Source: Actinomadura spongiicola (GTDB taxonomy: Bacteria; Actinomycetota; Actinomycetes; Streptosporangiales; Streptosporangiaceae). From it: DNA of 64,000 nt. Within the stretch, counting starts at the first letter, position 1; each line of letters opens with the position of its first letter. A program made the position numbers and the translations under genes. The notes under the pieces are model-generated. The model was not told the DNA's origin. It was given only the letters and a program-made list of their open reading frames with translations, and did not search any database. The stretch covers positions 310,001 to 374,000 of the forward strand of contig NZ_QVNQ01000001.1 in NCBI RefSeq assembly GCF_003432485.1, written 5' to 3'. Below, in pieces: positions 28,215-35,804 of the stretch.

Positions 28215-29494
28215 GAGGCGAACTGAAGGGGCTCGAGGGACGCGTCGTCGACGGCCGGTACCGGCTCCGTGAATGGCTCGGCGAGGGCGCGTTCGGCGCG
28301 GTGTTCCGCAGCGAGCAGCAGGTGATGGGCGTACCGATCCGGCGGGTCGCCGTGAAACTGTCCCGGCGCCAAGGGATGACGGAGGAGACGGCGCGGAAGC
28401 TGTTCTCCGACGCGCTGATCCTGGCCGAAACCATGGACGGGATGACCGACACCGAGGCCCGCGCCCATCTCGTCCACCTGTACGACGGTGGGGTCGCGGC
28501 CGACGTCGGTGGGCGCGCGTATCTGGCGATGGAGTACGTCCAGGGTTCGACGCTGGCCGCGCAGTTCGACTCGTACCCGAGAGGTGTGCCGGCGCCGTTG
28601 CTGATGAAATGGGCCCGGCAGATCTGTGTCGCGCTGCGCGGTCTGCACGCGATGGTGCCGCCGTTGCTGCACCGCGACCTGAAGTCCGACAACGTGCTGC
28701 TCGGGCTGGACCGCACGGTTCGACTGGTCGACTTCGGTCTGGCGGCCCGGCTGCTGGAGACCGGCTACGCCGAAGGGGTCGCCGGGACGCTCTCCAACAT
28801 GGCGCCGGAGACATGGCGGGGGGAGAGCTTCCCCGCCTCCGACCTCTACTCGCTGGGGCTCCTGATCTACGAGGGGCTGACCGGTCGCCTCCCGTTCAGC
28901 CACCTGCACCCGCCGGACGATCTGCCCACGCGGCTGCACGGCGACTGGCTGTTCGACGCGCGGGCGAAATGCCGGATCGAGCCGCCGTCGCTGCTGAACA
29001 ACACCGTGCCCCGGGAGTTGGACGCCCTGGTCCTGCGCTGCCTGGAGCACTCCCCGGCCCGCCGGTTCGCCACCGCGGAGGAGGTCCTCGCGGAGATTGA
29101 CGCGCCGCGCTCGTCCAGGCGTCACGCCCGCCCGGACGTGGGCGAGGAGATCCGGCAGGCGCGGAACCTGCGAGAACAGGGCGACCCGCACGGCGCCCGC
29201 GCGACCCTGCAACACCTGTTGGACGGACGTACCTGGCCACCGTCCGACGAGTTCGCGCTGTTGCACGAGTCGGCGGAGACCCTCGGCGTGCTGGGCGACC
29301 ACGCGGAGGCCGCGCTCCGGTACAAGACGGCCTGGCAACTGCTCGAACGCTCTCCGAGCCTGCTGCGCACCAGAGAAGAACGCGTCTCACTGCTCAGGAG
29401 GATCGCGGAGGCGTACACGAACGCGGGCAACCGTTACCAGGCGAACCGGTTCGACGAACTCCGCCGCCGTGAAGAGAGCCACGGTGGCCCATGA
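28211..29494 (+). CDS. Ser/Thr protein kinase with helical-repeat C-terminus
   Basis: A 427-residue Hanks-type kinase without a transmembrane segment. The glycine loop is GEGAFG (24-29), the ATP-binding Lys is Lys49 (RVAVKL), the catalytic loop is HRDLKSDN with Asp156, DFG is 174-176, and the activation segment ends NMAPETW. The C-terminal 130 residues are TPR-like helices (REQGDPHGARATLQHLLDG, ALRYKTAWQLLERSP), a likely docking surface. The gene overlaps the AAA+ gene upstream (GTGA) and the TPR gene downstream (ATGA), so it is translationally coupled to both. Likely substrates are the neighbouring chaperones, which is inference. Confidence 0.93.
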   Translation: MRGELKGLEGRVVDGRYRLREWLGEGAFGAVFRSEQQVMGVPIRRVAVKLSRRQGMTEETARKLFSDALILAETMDGMTDTEARAHLVHLYDGGVAADVGGRAYLAMEYVQGSTLAAQFDSYPRGVPAPLLMKWARQICVALRGLHAMVPPLLHRDLKSDNVLLGLDRTVRLVDFGLAARLLETGYAEGVAGTLSNMAPETWRGESFPASDLYSLGLLIYEGLTGRLPFSHLHPPDDLPTRLHGDWLFDARAKCRIEPPSLLNNTVPRELDALVLRCLEHSPARRFATAEEVLAEIDAPRSSRRHARPDVGEEIRQARNLREQGDPHGARATLQHLLDGRTWPPSDEFALLHESAETLGVLGDHAEAALRYKTAWQLLERSPSLLRTREERVSLLRRIAEAYTNAGNRYQANRFDELRRREESHGGP

Positions 29495-32400
29495 GTTCGG
29501 AACGTGCGTTCGGGAGCCGGTTCAGCCGAGGTGGACGGCTGCGCAGGCTCTGGGCCGCCGCGGTCGACGAACCCGATCCGGTGCGGGCGGTGGAACGGAT
29601 GCGCGAGGCCGCCGCTGGTTTCGCGCGCAACCCGTCCATCGCCGTCGAGGTCTGGCCGGACTTCCTGGAGTCGATGCTGGACGCCCGGCTTCTGCCGGTG
29701 CTGACCGAAGCTGACTTCGACACCCTGGCGACCTACGGCGAGCAGAACGCCCAGGCAGCCGCCGACGATGGCGCGGCCGGGCCACCGGGCACCGTGCTCC
29801 TGGCGGCCTGGCGTCCACTCGTCCGGGCCCGTCACGCACGCGGCGAATTGGACGCGGCCGTCGCGTTGCTCACCCGACTCTGCCGCTCGCCACACGCCGA
29901 TGATCATGCTCGGGCGGAGGCCGCGGACGACCTCGCGGCCCTCGGGGCCGTGGGGCCCGAGCAGCTGAGCATCTACGCCGACGTGCTGGGCAGGCCCGCT
30001 CGTCCTCCAGATGGGGTGGCGGCGCTCGTGACGGACCTGCTCGCGGTCGAACACGACGCGGGCACTATCCGGATCGCCCAGGCGGCCAAGGTCGCCGACC
30101 TGCTGGCGCGCTCCGGGGCCACCCACCCTGACCTGGACCGCGTCCTCGGCCTGCACCGCCTCCTCGTCGACGGCGTTGCACATGAGGCGGTCGCGACGCT
30201 GACGCGGGCGTGGCGGGCCCGACCGGGGGACGGCGGCGCGTTCGCGGGTCTGCTCGCCGCCCTGCTGCGGTCGGGCGACCACGCGCAGCTCGCGCGGATG
30301 GCCGCAGACCCCGCACGCCCACCCCTACGAGCCGCCGACGAGCTGATCCAGCTCAGCCAGGTACTCGCATGGCTGGACGACCCGGCCGAGCCAGGTCCCG
30401 CACCGGCTGATGCGGACCGCCTCACCAGGTACACCGTCACGGCGCTGGCGGGGGAATGGCTCGACTACGCGATCGGCCGCCTGTACCTGCTGGAAGGCGA
30501 CTCGCTCCGGGCGGCGGAACTGCTGCCACCCCTGGCCGAGGCGTATCCGGGACGGCCCGGCTGGGACTACCACGCCGCCTGGGCCCTAATCCTGCGCGAT
30601 GACCGGGTGGGCGTCGCGCACCGGTTCGATCGTGTGCGCGGACGGCCCGGCGCGTGGGCCGTGGGCTGCCTTCTGCGCGACGTCGACCCGGCGGCCGCCC
30701 CGGACACGGCGGCGCCCGACACCTACGCCGAGCTGGCCGAGGCGCGCACGGAGTTGATCAAGGGTGGACGCCCGCGCGCCGAACCGCCCTCCTGGCTGGC
30801 GGACGGCGGCGCCCTCGCGGACCATCTTGAGGCGCTGCGGACCGTCCTCGCCCTGCGGTTCGCCCGACACAACCGGTATGCGCTCGACCAGGCCATGGCC
30901 CTGCCGCTGTTCCAACGGCTGCCCGCGCCCGAACGGTTGCTGTGGTCGGGCGTGACCGCACTGCTGGACCGGCCCGACCAGGCTCGTGAGCTGCTCACCG
31001 AGGCCGCACGCACCCATGGATACGGCCGGGCCGCGCTCGTCCTCGCGACCCATGACGCCCAGGACGGCCAGACCGCGTCGGCGCTGCGCCTGCTGGACGA
31101 GCACGGCGTCCCGTCCGGGCCCAAGGCCGACCTGCTGCGCACCTGGCTCACGGTGAGCCTCGACAACAGCGCCACGGTCGACGAGCTCGAACGCCTGACC
31201 GTGCACCCGCTGCCGAAGGCCCGCTACTCCGTCGGACATCTGCGTCTGCACCAGGCGGTCAGGGAGCAGGACCGGGGCCGTCCGGACGAGGCCACCCGGC
31301 TCGCGCTCAAGGCGAAGGAGGACTTCGACGCCGCGGCCGAGGCGGGACACCGGTTGATCCCGCCCGACACCCGCGCCCTCGCCACGGCCGCCGACCTGTT
31401 CGCCACCGGACACGCCGAAACCGCCGATCTGAGCAAACTGCGCAGAAAGGCCACCGCAAACTCGTGGGCCACCTGGATCCTCGGCCTCGCAGAACTAACC
31501 ACCCACCAACCCGCCACCCACCAGCCGGACAGTCACCAGCCCGGCGCCCACGAGCTCCGCGACAATCAGTCCGCGGCTCATCAGCCCGGCTCCCACCAAT
31601 TCGGCGTCCACCAGCCCGACGCCCAACAGTCGGGCGTCCCTCAGCCCGGCGCCCATCAATCCGGCAGTCACCAGCCCGGCGCCCAACAGTCCGGTAACAA
31701 CCAGCCCGGCGCCGACCGGCCTGGCAGCGACCGGTCCGACAGCCAGCTGCCCGGCAGTCACCAACCCGCCGCACACCAGGCCAGCAGTCTTCAGCCGGGC
31801 AGTCATCAGGCAGGCTTCCACCAGTCCGGTAGGGACCAGCCCGGCGCCCACCAGGCCAGCAGTCCTCAGCCAGGCGGTCTTCAGCCGAGCAGTCATCAGC
31901 CAAGCGCCCATCGATCCGGCAGTCGCCAGTCTGGCGCCCAACAGTTTGGTAGCAACCAGCCCGGCGCAGCCCAGTCCGGCAGCGACCCGTCCGGTAACCA
32001 GCTGCCCGGCGGTCACCAGCCTGCTGCCCACCAGGCCAGCAGTCTCCAGCCGAGCAGCGGCCGGTCCGGCGTTCAGCAGCGCCGGAGCGGGCAGCGCAAC
32101 GTTGACCAGCTTGGTGGCGACCGGCTCGGCGCCGATCTGGACCTGGCTTTGTGCGGGCAATTGGTGACCCAGCTTCACAGCGTGCGGCCGCTGCCCGCCG
32201 CTTCGGCCGTGGCGGCTCTGGTGGGGGTTCTGACCAGGGCCGTTGTCCTGGCGGGGGACGGTGAACTAGCGGTCACGCTGTCCGGCATGGTCAGCGGTCT
32301 GGCCTCCCTTGCCGTTTCGCCGGATGCGGGGGACCTTCCTCCCGCCGGAGACCCCGTTCTCGATGCGGGGCCGCATGATCTGGGGCGGCTGCTTCGGCTT

Positions 32401-33339
32401 TCGCGCGCTGCCGCGTTGCGCGGCGCGCCTACGCCAGGTGGCTCGGGGCAGGTGCTGACCGACGTGCCTGGGGCCCTGGTCGTGGCACGGCATGCGCTTG
32501 CCCGTGGTGACCGGGCCGAGGGCCTGCGGCTGCTTGGCGAGGCGGTTCCGGCCGATGCGGGCGAGGCGAGGATTCACGGCATCCTCGTCGCCGGGCTCGG
32601 TGGCGCGCCCGTCGAGGACCCAGCCCCGCCGGACGGCGCACCCACCCCGGTCGCCGCCGCGCTCCGCCTCGTCCAGGCGGCCGGTCTCGCCGGTACCGAT
32701 CCTGACCGCGGCCGGGCCCTGCTCCTGGAGGCGGCGGCCGCGCACGACATCACCGGTCTGGTGAATCTGAGCCGGGTCATGCCCGCGCTGTGCGCGGCTC
32801 CGGGACGCGGCGGCGGCGCCCGGCCCCGGGAGTTGGCGGCGGTCCTGCGGACCGTGTCCGCCACCGTTCCGTTCGATCCGCTGACGTTGGCCCGCTGCGC
32901 CACCGCGGTCGGCGATCACGAGACGGCCGATCGTGCGTGGCGGGACGCGCTCCGCGCGGCCGGGCCCGGCGAGAACGATGTCGTCCGGCAAGAGTACGGG
33001 CGTTTCCTGTGCCATCGCGCCACGGCCGCGTGGCGTCGCGGCGACCCGTTGAACGCGGTCCGGCTGCTGCGCAAGGGCGCCGGGATCCTGGACGGTCACG
33101 AGCCGGAGCAGTTCCTGCCGGACGAGGACGAGGTCGACGCGGTGCGGCGGCTCTACGAGGAGCGGCTGGCGAACCTCACCGGCACCCGTGCCCGGGTGCT
33201 GACCGCCGAGTGGGGCCGTGCCCTCCAACGCTTCAGGAGCCTCGCGACCAGCGGGAACGTCGCGAAGGCGCTTCAGCACTTCGAGGAGATGCAGGCGTTG
33301 GCCCATACCGGGTCCCTGCGCGGACGTTGGGAGTCCTGA
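29491..33339 (+). CDS. large TPR-like scaffold protein with pentapeptide tract
   Basis: A 1282-residue cytoplasmic protein made of helical hairpin repeats of TPR type (for example AVALLTRLCRSPHADDHARAEAADDLAAL, shortened here, and EAVATLTRAWRARPGDGGA). At about residues 670-875 it is interrupted by a low-complexity tract of roughly 40 pentapeptides of type HQPG(A/S). TPR-like helices resume after it to the end (LRRFRSL-type helices, KALQHFEEMQAL). No catalytic motif is seen. It likely serves as a scaffold or sensor for the kinase and chaperones encoded around it. ATG overlaps the kinase stop (ATGA). Confidence 0.8.
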   Translation: MSSERAFGSRFSRGGRLRRLWAAAVDEPDPVRAVERMREAAAGFARNPSIAVEVWPDFLESMLDARLLPVLTEADFDTLATYGEQNAQAAADDGAAGPPGTVLLAAWRPLVRARHARGELDAAVALLTRLCRSPHADDHARAEAADDLAALGAVGPEQLSIYADVLGRPARPPDGVAALVTDLLAVEHDAGTIRIAQAAKVADLLARSGATHPDLDRVLGLHRLLVDGVAHEAVATLTRAWRARPGDGGAFAGLLAALLRSGDHAQLARMAADPARPPLRAADELIQLSQVLAWLDDPAEPGPAPADADRLTRYTVTALAGEWLDYAIGRLYLLEGDSLRAAELLPPLAEAYPGRPGWDYHAAWALILRDDRVGVAHRFDRVRGRPGAWAVGCLLRDVDPAAAPDTAAPDTYAELAEARTELIKGGRPRAEPPSWLADGGALADHLEALRTVLALRFARHNRYALDQAMALPLFQRLPAPERLLWSGVTALLDRPDQARELLTEAARTHGYGRAALVLATHDAQDGQTASALRLLDEHGVPSGPKADLLRTWLTVSLDNSATVDELERLTVHPLPKARYSVGHLRLHQAVREQDRGRPDEATRLALKAKEDFDAAAEAGHRLIPPDTRALATAADLFATGHAETADLSKLRRKATANSWATWILGLAELTTHQPATHQPDSHQPGAHELRDNQSAAHQPGSHQFGVHQPDAQQSGVPQPGAHQSGSHQPGAQQSGNNQPGADRPGSDRSDSQLPGSHQPAAHQASSLQPGSHQAGFHQSGRDQPGAHQASSPQPGGLQPSSHQPSAHRSGSRQSGAQQFGSNQPGAAQSGSDPSGNQLPGGHQPAAHQASSLQPSSGRSGVQQRRSGQRNVDQLGGDRLGADLDLALCGQLVTQLHSVRPLPAASAVAALVGVLTRAVVLAGDGELAVTLSGMVSGLASLAVSPDAGDLPPAGDPVLDAGPHDLGRLLRLSRAAALRGAPTPGGSGQVLTDVPGALVVARHALARGDRAEGLRLLGEAVPADAGEARIHGILVAGLGGAPVEDPAPPDGAPTPVAAALRLVQAAGLAGTDPDRGRALLLEAAAAHDITGLVNLSRVMPALCAAPGRGGGARPRELAAVLRTVSATVPFDPLTLARCATAVGDHETADRAWRDALRAAGPGENDVVRQEYGRFLCHRATAAWRRGDPLNAVRLLRKGAGILDGHEPEQFLPDEDEVDAVRRLYEERLANLTGTRARVLTAEWGRALQRFRSLATSGNVAKALQHFEEMQALAHTGSLRGRWES
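31500..32115 (+). repeat. 15-base minisatellite coding for HQPG(A/S) pentapeptides
   Basis: About 41 imperfect copies of a 15-base unit close to CACCAGCCCGGCGCC run in frame inside the TPR gene. A higher-order copy is visible: the segment QLPGSHQPAAHQASSLQP near 31747 recurs as QLPGGHQPAAHQASSLQP near 32000, about 84 residues later. It is a coding tandem repeat, not a CRISPR array: there are no unique spacers. Confidence 0.85.
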
Positions 33340-34778
33340 TGGCGCCCACCGTGCAGTCGTTGAGCGCGCTCGCCGCCGCCGTCGAACTTCAGGTGTGCAC
33401 CGACAGGCTGCTCGCCCACATCTTCCCCGAAATCGGCGAGGACGAGCCGGTGCCGCCCGACCGGGCCGGGCGGCACCGCGTCCTCGAAACGGTGATCGAG
33501 GGCGACGCCGAGCTACGCGCCGCGCTGCTCGCGCGGGACGACACACGGATCGGCGAGCGGTGGCGGCAATGCCTGCACGCCCGGACGAGCGACCTCGACC
33601 TGCACCACGACCTGGCCGTCCTCTACCGGGAACGGGCGCTGCGGCAGAACGCCCGCACCGGTTCGGCGGGCGAGCGCCTGGCGGTCGCGACGACCCTGTG
33701 GGCGCTGCTCCTGGCGGACGAGGCGTTCTGGCGGCGGGCCGGGGTCGCCCGGGACGACGAGGACGCCCCACGCGAGAAGATCATCGGAGGTCTGCTCGAT
33801 CTGCACGCCGCGCACGGCGCCCGGGCGCTCGCCGCCGACCGGGCCGTGTCCGCCCGGTTGCACCTGCGTTGTTTGGACGCCTGCCGTTCCGGTGACCCCG
33901 AAGCGGTCCGGGAGTTGCTTGAGGAGTTCGGCGTCCGCAACGACCGCCGGGTGGACCCACGACGCCTGACCGGAACGGCGCGCCTGGCCGCCGCCGCCGT
34001 CGACCGGTGGTGCGACGACCTCGTCGAGGACGCCCAGAGCCGCGTCGCGGACCCGGTGGCGGTCGGCGCCCTACCCGACGGAATCGACCAGGACTACGAG
34101 GCCGGGATCGGCAGGCTGGCACCGTTCATCCGCCTGGGAGTCGCCGTCCGGCGCGTCCTCGTCACCGGCATGGAATGGCACAACGACTGGGCCATGTGCC
34201 ACTACAACAACAGGGCGTTCGACCAGATGAAGGACGTGTTGGCGTCCGGGCGGGAGTTCTGCGACCGGCTCGTCCGGCTCTGCGCGCCCGGGGAGGCGCA
34301 TCGGCCCGAGAACCAGGCGGTGTCGAGGTACCTGCTGCTGCGCGGGGTGGTGACGGACACCGACGAGAAGGCCATCGCCGAGATGAAGGAGGCGTTGCGC
34401 TGGAACCCCGCCAACGACAACGCCACCCGCGTGCTCTTCCAGTCCTACCTGGGGCGCGGCACACGGATCGCGAACGACGAGCACGCCGTCCGCGGGCTGG
34501 CGGGCCCTCTGCCCCCGGACCAGCGGTTCGAGAAGGCCGCGGACGAGCTGCGGCGGGCCCTCGAACTCGCCGAGCGGCCCGATGACGTCCAGCTCGTCCG
34601 GGAGCGGCTGGCGTCCGTCCTCACCCTGTGGGCGATCAACCTGCGCGATGTCACCACCGGTTCCGCCGCCCGGACCCTGGCCCGGGGCGAGCGGGCGCGT
34701 CGGCTGGTGGTGGAGGCGCTCGAACTGGACCCGGAGAACGAACTGGCCCGCCGCTATCTCGACCAATACGACAGGTGA
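33339..34778 (+). CDS. helical (TPR-like) protein of unknown function
   Basis: A 479-residue cytoplasmic, alpha-helical protein. The start ATG 33339 overlaps the previous stop by one base (TGATG). TPR-like pairs appear near the C-terminus (EMKEALRWNPANDNATRVLFQSYLG, then FEKAADELRRALELAE and VVEALELDPENELARRYLDQY). The N-terminal 300 residues have no recognisable domain; the stretch GMEWHNDWAMCHYNNRAFDQMKDVL is notable. The frame is open further upstream, but that part overlaps the TPR gene. It is part of the same operon. Confidence 0.75.
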   Translation: MAPTVQSLSALAAAVELQVCTDRLLAHIFPEIGEDEPVPPDRAGRHRVLETVIEGDAELRAALLARDDTRIGERWRQCLHARTSDLDLHHDLAVLYRERALRQNARTGSAGERLAVATTLWALLLADEAFWRRAGVARDDEDAPREKIIGGLLDLHAAHGARALAADRAVSARLHLRCLDACRSGDPEAVRELLEEFGVRNDRRVDPRRLTGTARLAAAAVDRWCDDLVEDAQSRVADPVAVGALPDGIDQDYEAGIGRLAPFIRLGVAVRRVLVTGMEWHNDWAMCHYNNRAFDQMKDVLASGREFCDRLVRLCAPGEAHRPENQAVSRYLLLRGVVTDTDEKAIAEMKEALRWNPANDNATRVLFQSYLGRGTRIANDEHAVRGLAGPLPPDQRFEKAADELRRALELAERPDDVQLVRERLASVLTLWAINLRDVTTGSAARTLARGERARRLVVEALELDPENELARRYLDQYDR

Positions 34779-34783
34779 GGCTG

Positions 34784-35242
34784 ATGAGGGACGAGACCTG
34801 GACCAACCCGTTCCACGTCCTCGGGCTGCCGACCGACGCCGACCGCGAGACGATCGCCCGGCGCGGTCGGGAGCTGTCGGATCTCGCGGCGACCGAGGAG
34901 GAGCGGACGCTGTGCGGGTGGGCGATGCGGGAGCTGATCGGCGCGCCCGGCGTCCGGCTGGTGCACGCGCTGACGGAGGCGCCCGGCGCGGCGTACCGCG
35001 ACGAGGAGTGGCGGGACTTCGCGCGCCGACACCGGCGCAACCCCGCGAACGTGAAGGCGCTCAAGGAGTCGGCCGGGACGCTGCGGGACACCGACATCGA
35101 CCTGCCCGCGGTCCTCGACCTGATCCTGGACTGGCTGCTGACACCACCGACGGTCGACGTCGCCGAGGCCCTGCGCCACGCGCCGCTGCCGCCCGGACCT
35201 GGCGCCCCGCCGCTGGAGGTGACCGATGTCCTCTTCGGCTGA
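34784..35242 (+). CDS. J-domain-like protein without HPD motif
   Basis: A 152-residue protein that opens NPFHVLGLPTDADRETIARRGREL, a pattern like the first helices of a J domain (xYxVLGLxxxAxxxEIxxxYR). The HPD tripeptide needed to stimulate Hsp70 ATPase is absent: the loop reads SDLAATEEERTLC. The C-terminal part is helical with LRHAPLPPGPGAPPLE. Given the Hsp70 gene two genes on, it is a plausible co-chaperone or a J-like adaptor. ATG 34784 follows the TGAGG after the previous stop. It overlaps the next gene by 17 bases. Confidence 0.65.
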   Translation: MRDETWTNPFHVLGLPTDADRETIARRGRELSDLAATEEERTLCGWAMRELIGAPGVRLVHALTEAPGAAYRDEEWRDFARRHRRNPANVKALKESAGTLRDTDIDLPAVLDLILDWLLTPPTVDVAEALRHAPLPPGPGAPPLEVTDVLFG

Positions 35243-35804
35243 GCCACTGCCGTCGACCGAGGAACCGCCGTACGGCTGGGACGCCTTCGACGAACGTCCG
35301 GCGCCAGAAGAGATGGAGTTCGACTCCCCCGCGAAGGAGATGCGCGCGGTCCTGCGGCGGTACATGTCCGCGCTGAGGGAGGAGCGGGCACGCCGCCGCG
35401 ACGCGGTGGAGGAGGTGCTGGCCGTCGCCGTCGACCAGGCGGTCCTGGTGGCGCAGCTGGAGGACGTCCTGGAACGCCACCGCGGCGCGCTCGCCGACGC
35501 CGGGCTCGACCGGGTGCACCGGGAGCTGCGGCTGGTCAGGGAGCAGATGCTGGACGCGCTGCGCGGCGGCGGCGTGACCGTCGAGGAGCTGCGCGGACGG
35601 CCGCTCGCGGAGGTGTCCGACCGGGTCGAGGTGCTCGGCTGGCTGCACTCCGACGAGTACGCCGCCGAGGTGGTGGCGCAGGTGCACGACGCCGTCGTCC
35701 GCCACCGGGGAACGGTGGTGCGGCTCGGCCGGATCACCGTCGGCGCGCCGCCGCGGGACGCCGGGAAGCACGACGAATCCGACGAGGAGGAACCGCAGGG
35801 ATGA
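35226..35804 (+). CDS. GrpE-like nucleotide exchange factor
   Basis: A 192-residue protein. The middle is a long coiled coil (MRAVLRRYMSALREERARRR to LVREQMLDAL), followed by a small beta domain with EVVAQVHDAVVRHRGTVVRLGRITVGAP, which matches the layout of the GrpE C-terminal beta wing (HEAV..., then GT V...G..., ending in a strand). GrpE exchanges ADP for ATP on Hsp70. The overlap ATGA with the Hsp70 gene ties their translation together. The similarity is by architecture and short motifs, so it could also be an unrelated coiled-coil partner. Confidence 0.65.
   Translation: MSSSAEPLPSTEEPPYGWDAFDERPAPEEMEFDSPAKEMRAVLRRYMSALREERARRRDAVEEVLAVAVDQAVLVAQLEDVLERHRGALADAGLDRVHRELRLVREQMLDALRGGGVTVEELRGRPLAEVSDRVEVLGWLHSDEYAAEVVAQVHDAVVRHRGTVVRLGRITVGAPPRDAGKHDESDEEEPQG

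Noticed and set aside
31500..32115. Short regularly spaced repeats resembling a CRISPR array
   Set aside because: Units are contiguous 15-base coding repeats without spacers and lie in frame inside a gene.
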